Assembly: GCA_024635855.1 (NCBI GenBank) | Contig: JAGXHZ010000124.1 | Coordinates: forward strand, 1 to 28,617 | Direction of reading: 5' to 3' | Length of the DNA stretch: 28,617 nt | Origin: Sulfuricurvum sp. | GTDB taxonomy: Bacteria > Campylobacterota > Campylobacteria > Campylobacterales > Sulfurimonadaceae | In this document: one piece after another, positions 22,897 through 28,617 of the stretch | Position numbering within the stretch: the stretch's first letter is position 1 | Layout of the letters: the number at the start of each line of letters is the position of its first letter | Made by a program: the position numbers and the translations under genes | Notes under the pieces: generated by a model | The model's input: the letters and a program-made list of their open reading frames with translations, nothing else | Database searches by the model: none | What the model was told of the DNA's origin: nothing

Positions 22897-25158
22897 TTAT
22901 TCATTCATGAGTTCACGATTTCCTTTTGCATTAGGTGCTGATAGGATACCGTTTTGCTCAAGCTGTTCGATAAGGCTGGCAGATCGATTGTAACCGATTT
23001 GAAGACGTCGCTGTAAATAGCTGATAGAGGTTTTTTGCTCAGACAAAACAATATGTTTAGCCTCTTCATAGAGTTCGTCTAGGGGCTTACCCTCTCCTCG
23101 TTCACTTCCGCCATCACGTATAATCTCTTCTTTATCCCGTAAAAAACGTCGATCGTATTCAGGCTCGCGCTGCGCTTTGAGAAAATCGACTACTTTTTCA
23201 ATTTCAGCTTCAGTGCTCCAAGGTCCATGAAGTCGTACCAATCCGCTCATTCCCGGAGGTGTGAAGAGCATGTCTCCACGACCCAAAAGTGATTCTGCCC
23301 CCATCCCGTCAAGGATGATTTTACTATCGATTTTTTGTCCCACTTTATAACTAATCCGTGAGGGAAGATTGGCTTTGATAAGTCCTGTTACAACATCTAC
23401 ACTGGGGCGTTGGGTGGCTACAATGAGATGGATTCCGCTTGCTCTGGCCATTTGGGCAAGTCTGGCGATGGAATACTCAACATCTTTACCGCTGGTCATC
23501 ATCAAGTCAGCAAGTTCGTCAATAATAACAACGATGTAAGGAAGCGGTGTACCTCCCTCCGATTTCATCTTTTCGTTGAAGTTTTCGATATTCTTGGTTC
23601 GTGTCTCGCTCATCATTTGATAACGTCGTTCCATCTCATAGACCATATTATTTAAAGCTGCAATGGCTTCTTTTGGTTTCGTAATAACAGGTGTTAGGAG
23701 ATGCGGAATATCATTATAAATTGAAAATTCAAGCATTTTCGGGTCAATCATCAGAAGTCTGAGCTGATCGGGTGAGTTTTTGTACAATAAACTCAAAATC
23801 ATGGCATTGATTCCGACACTCTTACCGCTTCCCGTTGTCCCTGCGATGAGCAGATGCGGAAGTTTTTTGAGATCAGTTATAAAAGGTTTGCCTACGATGT
23901 CTTTACCTAACACAAGCGTGAGCGGAGATGAAGCTTCTTGGAAGAGCTTACTTTCAAAAATATCACGTAGATAAATGGTATCTACAGTTTTATTCGGTAT
24001 TTCAATCCCTACAACATCTTTACCGGGAATAGGGGCTTGAATACGAATGGTTTGAGCTTTCAATGCCATGGCAAGGTCATCTTGAAGTCCTAAAATTTTA
24101 GAGACTTTGATGTTCGCTGCGGGTTTAAATTCAAAGGTTGAGACAACAGGACCTGCATAGGTACGAACGACATCACCATCAATATTAAAATGAGCAAGTT
24201 TTTCGATCAAATCACGAATTTTATCATCCAATTCACTCTCATCAACAACCGTTTGTTTCTTGGGAGGATATTGTAAAAAGCTAGTAGGCGGGAGTTTGAA
24301 ATTTTTAGGTTTTTCACTAACACCACGGTCTATTTGTTCTAAGAGGATTTTATTTTCTTCCAATTCTTCTACGACGACAGCGTGCTGTTTACTCTCTTTG
24401 ACTTTTCTCGCCATACTCAGAATAGTAGATTCTTTTGGCTGCTCAGGTATTACAGGAAGTGGAGTATTATCTTGTATCGGTTCTTGTTGTGCGGGGAACA
24501 AATCGTCACTTTTTTCTGTAATATTTGTAATATTCATGGGTGTTGGGGTATGGATCGGCACTATGGTTTCAGGCTCAAACTGCGGTTCATTATACTCATA
24601 AGTAGGGACAAAACTATGATCTTCAGGTGTACTGGAATCGGGTGTTTTGTATGCAGTATTAAACGTTGTATTCAGAGGTGATTTTTTTAGTGTAGTCAGT
24701 GGTTTTTCCATATAATTTTTAAAAGGACGTGCCAGATCACCGAGTGACTGCTCCAATATAATAATCATTGAAACTGCAACAATCATAAACCATATTATCC
24801 AAAGCCCAAAGCTTCCAATATAAAGGCTTAAAAAGTCAACAATGGCACTGCCAAAAGCCCCTCGATAAGAGCCATTTACGACTAATGCTTGAAAAATTAT
24901 GAGTATAAAAAATAATAGTAAAAAGATGCTTCCCATTTCAAGATGACGTTTTGTGTCAGACTTGGATTTATAAAAATACATCAGCGGAACCATAAATAGC
25001 AAGAGATACATATAGGCTACGTATCCAAACAGTTCTATGTTGCCGGCAGAGAAACTTGCTCCGTATGCACCAATGATGGAAGAGTCGCCAATGATTGTAG
25101 CAAGTCCTAGATAAAAAAGAATGCCAAAGCTTCCGATGAAAAGTGTATCGCGTAAAAT
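22897..25158 (-). CDS. ftsK: DNA translocase FtsK, apparently starting at ATT
   Basis: Septal DNA pump that moves chromosome ends and triggers Xer recombination. From ATT at 25158 it has 753 residues. N-terminal membrane helices come first (about 4-20, 48-64, 74-94, 112-135), then a Pro/Thr-rich linker (about 150-280) and the motor domain with Walker A GTTGSGKS at 440-447 and Walker B IVVIIDELADLM. A C-terminal gamma winged helix follows (SYLQRRLQIGYNRSASLIEQ). The first ATG (25011) would cut the first membrane helix off. The frame stays open upstream (LRDTLFIGSFGILFYLGLAT), reaches a TAA, and contains no ATG, GTG or TTG. ATT 25158 lies six bases after AAGGA, downstream of TATAAT at 25191. 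It follows flgL, as in Campylobacter. Confidence 0.93.
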   Translation of the reverse strand: MLRDTLFIGSFGILFYLGLATIIGDSSIIGAYGASFSAGNIELFGYVAYMYLLLFMVPLMYFYKSKSDTKRHLEMGSIFLLLFFILIIFQALVVNGSYRGAFGSAIVDFLSLYIGSFGLWIIWFMIVAVSMIIILEQSLGDLARPFKNYMEKPLTTLKKSPLNTTFNTAYKTPDSSTPEDHSFVPTYEYNEPQFEPETIVPIHTPTPMNITNITEKSDDLFPAQQEPIQDNTPLPVIPEQPKESTILSMARKVKESKQHAVVVEELEENKILLEQIDRGVSEKPKNFKLPPTSFLQYPPKKQTVVDESELDDKIRDLIEKLAHFNIDGDVVRTYAGPVVSTFEFKPAANIKVSKILGLQDDLAMALKAQTIRIQAPIPGKDVVGIEIPNKTVDTIYLRDIFESKLFQEASSPLTLVLGKDIVGKPFITDLKKLPHLLIAGTTGSGKSVGINAMILSLLYKNSPDQLRLLMIDPKMLEFSIYNDIPHLLTPVITKPKEAIAALNNMVYEMERRYQMMSETRTKNIENFNEKMKSEGGTPLPYIVVIIDELADLMMTSGKDVEYSIARLAQMARASGIHLIVATQRPSVDVVTGLIKANLPSRISYKVGQKIDSKIILDGMGAESLLGRGDMLFTPPGMSGLVRLHGPWSTEAEIEKVVDFLKAQREPEYDRRFLRDKEEIIRDGGSERGEGKPLDELYEEAKHIVLSEQKTSISYLQRRLQIGYNRSASLIEQLEQNGILSAPNAKGNRELMNE

Positions 25159-25190
25159 GGTGAATCCTTGAAATATTGCAAAGTGGTTGG

Positions 25191-25196
25191 ATTATA
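25191..25196 (-). promoter_or_regulatory. -10 box of ftsK
   Basis: TATAAT on the minus strand, two bases after the T-run of the flgL terminator and 32 bp before the proposed ATT start. It supports an ftsK 5' end upstream of 25158 and not at the ATG 25011. Confidence 0.6.
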
Positions 25197-25198
25197 GC

Positions 25199-25225
25199 AA
25201 AAAAAAAGAGACTGAACTCTCTTTT
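25199..25225 (-). terminator. Rho-independent terminator after flgL
   Basis: AAAAGAGA pairs with TCTCTTTT around a 6-base loop, and the minus strand continues with a run of T. It lies about 12 bp after the flgL stop. The next element is the ftsK -10 box, so one gene ends and the next begins within about 30 bp. Confidence 0.85.
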
Positions 25226-25236
25226 ATGTCATTTTG

Positions 25237-27315
25237 CTATAAATAATTGACAAGAGAGAGTTTTGAAACTTTGGATATGGTTGATAACATCGCTTGGTAA
25301 CTGAGGCTTAATTGCTGTAATTGCAAGGTTGCTTCGGCTATATCGGTATCAATGATATCGGATTGTAGCATTTTGGTATTAATGATGAGTAAGTCACTGC
25401 GATCGGATGAGGCTAGCAATACTTGAGAATAAGAACCTGATTCGGTTTGTAATCGGCTGACATGATCACTTAAGTCATCCATAATTTGTATTGAATTTTG
25501 GATACCGACATTACGCGGATCTCCACTATCCAAGCCATCTGAACGTATTTTCCCTTGTTCTACGGATTGTATTACTTCTTCGATTTGAGCAAAAAAATCA
25601 GTTTTTGGATCGCGTACTGTTAAAGCACTGTTGGCATTAAAGGATAAGGCACTGCCTGTCACTCCACTATAATTTGATGATGAGGCGTCATACAATGACA
25701 TTGTAGCTTGTGTTACCGGCGCACTTTTGTCTTCGAATACTATTTTTCCGGCATTATCGAGGGTTGTCGAAGAGAGGGTATTTGCAGTAGTAATTGCTGT
25801 ATCATAGCCGGCACTGGTATTACTTGCGGGCAGTGTTGCGCTCATCGCCATATTGACCACATCTAAGAGTTGTTGATACGTCATCTGATTAGCATCAACA
25901 GCAGCTCGAGGGGCGGTTGCGGTGAAGATATTATAATTGGTTACCCCGTTATCGAGAGAGAATGTCGAACCAGCGGTTGCAAGGTTGATTTGTGCCGTAA
26001 ATGCTGCTCCTGTAATATTTGACCCTGTAAGCAGAAGCTGTTTTCCATCCAAATTGGAAACTCCTGCCACATCGATAAGTTTACTAGCAGAAGAAACATA
26101 GGCATTCGTATTTTTATCGATTTGTGAAATATTAGAAGTTAGTTGTGCCCCATTTTGCGTAAAATTGGTACGATCATAATCGATTCCGTCAATTGTGTTA
26201 GCTGCATTCGAAGAATCAAGACCACTTTTCGTAAACTCTTTAACGTACAATGAATTAATAATTGGTGAAGCAATAACATCTTCAAAATTAGTAGTCCCTG
26301 CTTGAAGTAAGTCAATATTAGCAGGGACATCTGCCGCATCGATTCCGGCAGAGTTAAAATCAACCGCCCCAACCATGTGAAAATCAAGCTTGCTTGAACC
26401 GGTTTTTTTGTCTTGAATCTCAATTTGACCATGAGTATTGATACTGACATTAACCTGATTTGTGCCGTACTGGGAAGCTATGTTTTGGAGTAAATTATCA
26501 ACCGTATCCGTAGTATTTAGGGAAATTTGTTGTTTAAATGTTGTACCGTCTGTTTTTGTCCCTTGAATATAAAAATGAGAAACCCGTGTGGCATCATTGG
26601 TTGTGTCAATATCTGTATCTCCCATCAAATCACGTATTGTACTTGAAGCGCTGATATATGTTGGTACACCCAAATCGCGTGTCAAACTTAAATCTTTCAT
26701 GATGTCAGGAAATTGTTCTGATAGACTGAGTTGCGGTACGTTGGTTGTAATTGTACGATTGACGTTGCCTTCATCACCTAAAAAGAGCTGCGTTCCAGTA
26801 ATATTGTATTTTTGTTTGACGCCTGAACCTAAAAAAGCATTTAAATTTTTATCATTACCTTGATATGTTCCGTCTGCTCCAATGGGTATTTGTGAAGTTG
26901 CCGTACCAGAAAAAAGATATTCTCCTCCGATAGAAGTATTGGCAAGAGTCAGTAAATTATTTTTTAAACCGCGCAACTCTTTCGCAATGGCTTGAGTACT
27001 CGTATCTGAATTGGAACTGTTGGCAGCATTGATTAATTTGACTTTCATTGACTCAATGGTTTTAACGATTGAACCAATTGTGGTATCGGTTTGAGTACTA
27101 ATTTTATAAGCGTTTTGAGCACTATCCTTGATCTGAGAGAGTGTAGTGATTTCGTTATCAAGGCGAAGTGTATCGATAAAAACACCTGGATCTTCATGCG
27201 CATATTGAATTTTTTGACCAGATGCGATTTGTTTATTGACATCAAAAAGTTGTTGATTAAGTTTGTTATTTTCGCCGTAAATATTATTGAAATAGGATGT
27301 AGAAGTAACTCTCAT
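25237..27315 (-). CDS. flgL: Flagellar hook-associated protein 3 (hook-filament junction)
   Basis: A 692-residue flagellin-like protein linking hook and filament. The N-terminus (MRVTSTSYFNNIYGENNKLN, then VNKQIASGQKIQYAHEDP) and the C-terminus (TDIAEATLQLQQLSLSYQAM, then LSTISKVSKLSLVNYL) are the conserved coiled-coil ends of flagellins and FlgL. The large variable Ser/Thr/Asn-rich middle explains a length well above the roughly 300 of enterobacterial FlgL but normal for Campylobacterota. It is exported by the flagellar type III system without a cleaved signal. I choose ATG 27315 with AAGGA 7-8 bases upstream over the GTG at 27318. A sigma-54 promoter precedes it and a terminator follows. 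Its pairing with ftsK is also found in Campylobacter. Confidence 0.93.
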   Translation of the reverse strand: MRVTSTSYFNNIYGENNKLNQQLFDVNKQIASGQKIQYAHEDPGVFIDTLRLDNEITTLSQIKDSAQNAYKISTQTDTTIGSIVKTIESMKVKLINAANSSNSDTSTQAIAKELRGLKNNLLTLANTSIGGEYLFSGTATSQIPIGADGTYQGNDKNLNAFLGSGVKQKYNITGTQLFLGDEGNVNRTITTNVPQLSLSEQFPDIMKDLSLTRDLGVPTYISASSTIRDLMGDTDIDTTNDATRVSHFYIQGTKTDGTTFKQQISLNTTDTVDNLLQNIASQYGTNQVNVSINTHGQIEIQDKKTGSSKLDFHMVGAVDFNSAGIDAADVPANIDLLQAGTTNFEDVIASPIINSLYVKEFTKSGLDSSNAANTIDGIDYDRTNFTQNGAQLTSNISQIDKNTNAYVSSASKLIDVAGVSNLDGKQLLLTGSNITGAAFTAQINLATAGSTFSLDNGVTNYNIFTATAPRAAVDANQMTYQQLLDVVNMAMSATLPASNTSAGYDTAITTANTLSSTTLDNAGKIVFEDKSAPVTQATMSLYDASSSNYSGVTGSALSFNANSALTVRDPKTDFFAQIEEVIQSVEQGKIRSDGLDSGDPRNVGIQNSIQIMDDLSDHVSRLQTESGSYSQVLLASSDRSDLLIINTKMLQSDIIDTDIAEATLQLQQLSLSYQAMLSTISKVSKLSLVNYL

Positions 27316-27351
27316 CACGAAATCCTTTAGTAGTCGAATTGAACTTTATAA

Positions 27352-27367
27352 AGCAAGAAAAGTTCCA
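27352..27367 (-). promoter_or_regulatory. Sigma-54 promoter of flgL
   Basis: The minus strand reads TGGAACTTTTCTTGCT, with the GG and GC exactly 10 bases apart as in the -24/-12 class (consensus TGGCAC-N5-TTGC). Predicted transcription start is near 27341, giving a leader of about 26 bases before the ATG at 27315. In Campylobacterota rod, hook and hook-associated genes are typically under sigma-54 and the FlgSR system, which agrees. Confidence 0.85.
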
Positions 27368-27405
27368 TCTCTCTATATCGACAAAAGATGCAAAAAGTTA
27401 ATATC

Positions 27406-27426
27406 TAAAGATTTTACGAATCTTTA
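27406..27426. repeat. 8-bp perfect hairpin between flgL and tRNA-Leu promoters
   Basis: TAAAGATT pairs with AATCTTTA around the 5-base loop TTACG. It stands between the divergent flgL sigma-54 promoter and the tRNA -10 box. It could insulate the two transcription units or be an operator; it is not preceded by a gene on either strand. Confidence 0.45.
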
Positions 27427-27439
27427 AGCAAAAGATGTT

Positions 27440-27445
27440 TATAAT
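27440..27445 (+). promoter_or_regulatory. -10 box of tRNA-Leu
   Basis: TATAAT 17 bp before the first base of the mature tRNA; no clear -35 hexamer. Confidence 0.55.
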
Positions 27446-27462
27446 CCCATTCCCAAACACAT

Positions 27463-27546
27463 GCCAGTGTGGTGAAATGGTAGACACGCCGGATTCAAAA
27501 TCCGGTATAGCAATATGTGGCGGTTCGAGTCCGCCCACTGGTACCA
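27463..27546 (+). tRNA. tRNA-Leu (anticodon CAA)
   Basis: An 84-base class II tRNA with encoded CCA. The acceptor stem is GCCAGTG/CACTGGT (first pair G-U), with discriminator A at 27543 and CCA at 27544-27546. The D arm carries GGTGAAATGGTAGACACG. The anticodon stem is CCGGA/TCCGG with anticodon CAA at 27496-27498, a variable arm follows, and the T arm is GGCGGTTCGAGTCCGCC. CAA reads UUG leucine codons. Repeat-rich, apparently foreign DNA begins just after it, which is a common integration site. Confidence 0.97.
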
Positions 27547-27660
27547 CAATCTAATCCTAGATAGTCCAAATCAATCCAAAAAACTCTTCTAAAACACCGT
27601 GTTTAGGCATATTGTGCCATTTTATTGTCCATTTTGTTCCAGACTAATCCAGCTACATCC

Positions 27661-27720
27661 GTACTTTTAATGTACTTTCTAATGTACTTTGTGTTAATGT
27701 ACTTTGTGTTAATGTACTTT
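27661..27720. repeat. Five direct copies of GTACTTT downstream of tRNA-Leu
   Basis: GTACTTT occurs at 27661, 27672, 27684, 27699 and 27714, four of them as AATGTACTTT. The last two intervals are exact 15-bp units (GTACTTTGTGTTAAT). The stretch 27547-27830 has no credible gene. Tandem short sites beside a tRNA 3' end resemble arm-type integrase sites of an integrative element; an origin-like iteron set is the alternative. Both readings are inferences. Confidence 0.75.
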
Positions 27721-27730
27721 TTTGTAAGAA

Positions 27731-27812
27731 CCCAAAAAATACGCGAAAGTTTCCCAAAAAATACGCGAATTACGTGAGAAAGTTAAACACTTTTTCCAAA
27801 TAATACGCGAAT
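27731..27812. repeat. Three helically phased ATACGCGAA sites
   Basis: ATACGCGAA occurs at 27739, 27761 and 27803, two within CCCAAAAAATACGCGAA and one in CCAAATAATACGCGAA. Spacings of 22 and 42 bp are close to two and four DNA turns, so all three face the same side. This is the pattern of a cooperatively bound protein such as a replication initiator, an excisionase or a repressor. No matching protein gene is in the window. Confidence 0.75.
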
Positions 27813-27824
27813 TTGTTTAACTTT
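27779..27824. repeat. 11-bp inverted repeat around the third ATACGCGAA site
   Basis: AAAGTTAAACA at 27779-27789 is the exact complement of TGTTTAACTTT at 27814-27824; the 24-base loop holds the third phased site. It lies 7 bp after the stop of the Dam fragment (minus strand) and could be its terminator, with the T-rich end on both strands, or part of the element's control region. Confidence 0.6.
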
Positions 27825-27830
27825 TTATCC

Positions 27831-28148
27831 TCAATAATTCGATATAAATACCTCCCGAACAGTCTTCTTACTTCCCGCCCCTCGAAGGGTATAGTTAATC
27901 TCTTTTGTGGACGTAATCTTCATGTCCGCATATAGCTCTCTGACCAGTTCACAGTCGTTATAGCTCAAGAGAAACCTACCTTTGATGCCATGAAGCAGCT
28001 CTGAGAGCTTCCAGTGCTCCACTTCTCCAAATCCGCCCGTATGCTGATAGTATTTCTCGGTGGACACGTATGGTGGATCACAGTAAAAGAACGCATCCTC
28101 TTTGTCGTAGGTAGCGATCAGCTTATCGACATCATCGACTTCGCCCAT
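27831..28148 (-). pseudogene. DNA adenine methylase (Dam-like), C-terminal fragment
   Basis: The frame from 28148 gives 105 residues with the catalytic DPPY of N6-adenine methyltransferases (FFYCDPPYVSTEKYY) and the normal C-terminal part (KLSELLHGIKGRFLLSYND, TLRGAGSKKTVREVFISNY). The family needs about 170 more N-terminal residues, including the SAM-binding FxGxG motif and the target-recognition region. These are absent: just upstream of the first residues (GEVDDVDKLI) the DNA turns into a different gene on the other strand. The fragment cannot be an active methylase. Dam genes of this kind are common on phages and integrative elements, which fits the tRNA-Leu flank. It may also be a chimeric assembly join. 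Confidence 0.82.
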
Positions 28149-28617
28149 CCTGTCATTGCCGAAAAAGCCCGCGAACTAGCCGAAGGGTGCAACCGCGATA
28201 CTGAAATCGCTAAGAGGTGTTTCGAATTCGTCCGTGATGAGATACGACACACAGGTGATGCAGGTGAGGGGATGACGACACTCAAAGCAAGCGAAGTCCT
28301 CGAACAGGGGACGGGATGGTGTTATGCTAAAAGTCACCTTTTAGCGGCATTATTACGTGCGAATGGTATCCCGACGGCTCTATGCTATCAGCGGCTCAGT
28401 TGTTCGGAGTACGTAGAGGATATTTATTGCTTGCATGGACTCAATGCCGTGTACCTAAAATATTACGGTTGGTATCGCATCGATGCACGGGGAAATAAAG
28501 CGGGGGTAGATGCGCAGTTTACTCCGCCGTATGAGAAACTGGCGTTTACATTAGGGGAAAATGAGTATGATTTACCCGATTTGTATGCTGAGCCGTTAGA
28601 TGTTGGCATCGAAGCAC
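28041..28617 (+). CDS. Transglutaminase-like cysteine protein, 5'-truncated and running off the window
   Basis: From about 28131 the plus strand encodes a transglutaminase-core domain: IDFAHPVIAEKARELAEGC, RCFEFVRDEIRHTGDAG, then the catalytic triad as GWCYAKSHLLAALL (Cys codon 28320-28322), CLHGLNAVY (His) and YRIDARGNKAG (Asp). Members are papain-like and often peptidases. The reading frame stays open leftward to an ATG at 28041, but those 30 or so codons are the antisense of the Dam fragment and show no family likeness. The native N-terminus (a handful of residues before IDFxHP) has been lost or replaced. The 3' end lies beyond 28617. Whether the hybrid frame is expressed is unknown. Confidence 0.75.
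   Translation, partial: MLIVFLGGHVWWITVKERILFVVGSDQLIDIIDFAHPVIAEKARELAEGCNRDTEIAKRCFEFVRDEIRHTGDAGEGMTTLKASEVLEQGTGWCYAKSHLLAALLRANGIPTALCYQRLSCSEYVEDIYCLHGLNAVYLKYYGWYRIDARGNKAGVDAQFTPPYEKLAFTLGENEYDLPDLYAEPLDVGIEA

Noticed and set aside
27661..27812. CRISPR array after tRNA-Leu
   Set aside because: Repeats are 7-17 bases with very short, irregular gaps and no cas genes.

Overview
The window looks like chromosomal DNA of a free-living member of the Campylobacterota (Epsilonproteobacteria), most likely near Sulfuricurvum/Sulfurimonas. This rests on gene order and protein character, not on any search. The series CvpA - Fur - LysS - GlyA - DUF1882 protein - SPOR-type protein matches the Campylobacter/Helicobacter series around lysS-glyA, and flgL - ftsK is also paired in Campylobacter. 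A class II DAHP synthase, short-form HisG, AcnB, an Aer/CetB-like PAS protein beside a chemoreceptor, and a GAPDH of the GTGRIG type fit the same phylum.

Layout. (1) 1-5590, minus strand: one tightly packed operon, diguanylate cyclase > CvpA > fur > lysS > glyA > DUF1882 protein > start of a SPOR-type protein, with overlapping or almost touching ends. Three perfect hairpins lie between the last two genes. (2) 5723-7070, plus: class II DAHP synthase broken by one extra A in a 9-A run. (3) 7080-9279, minus: a PerR-type Fur paralogue, then pilT, an ArsC/Spx-like protein and gatC. (4) 9408-11835, plus: a YfgM-like membrane protein, a BamB-like lipoprotein and a Xer-type recombinase, end to end. 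(5) 11836-13823: an accessory insert holding a dispersed short repeat, an HNH endonuclease with homing-type repeats, and an ORF6N/PLD-like gene. Several palindromes precede the ORF6N gene, and a 39-bp palindromic repeat lies inside it. (6) 13820-16754, plus: coaX, hisG, a glycine-zipper protein and gap. (7) 16803-27315, minus: a CZB chemoreceptor with its PAS partner, dbpA, acnB, ftsK (apparently starting at an ATT codon) and flgL with a clear sigma-54 promoter. (8) 27463-28617: tRNA-Leu(CAA), then repeat-rich DNA, a 5'-truncated Dam methylase and a 5'-truncated transglutaminase-like gene meeting head to head. This looks like the scar of an element inserted beside a tRNA gene.

How the genes work together. 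Most of the window is housekeeping: translation (lysS, gatC, tRNA-Leu), one-carbon metabolism (glyA), aromatic and histidine synthesis, CoA synthesis, central carbon metabolism (acnB, and gap probably in the NADP/anabolic direction), chromosome segregation (ftsK, Xer), motility and taxis (flgL, pilT, CetB/CetA-like pair) and metal/peroxide regulation (two Fur paralogues). The least ordinary parts are the palindrome-rich ORF6N locus, the repeat arrays after tRNA-Leu, the ATT start of ftsK and the A-run frameshift in the DAHP synthase.
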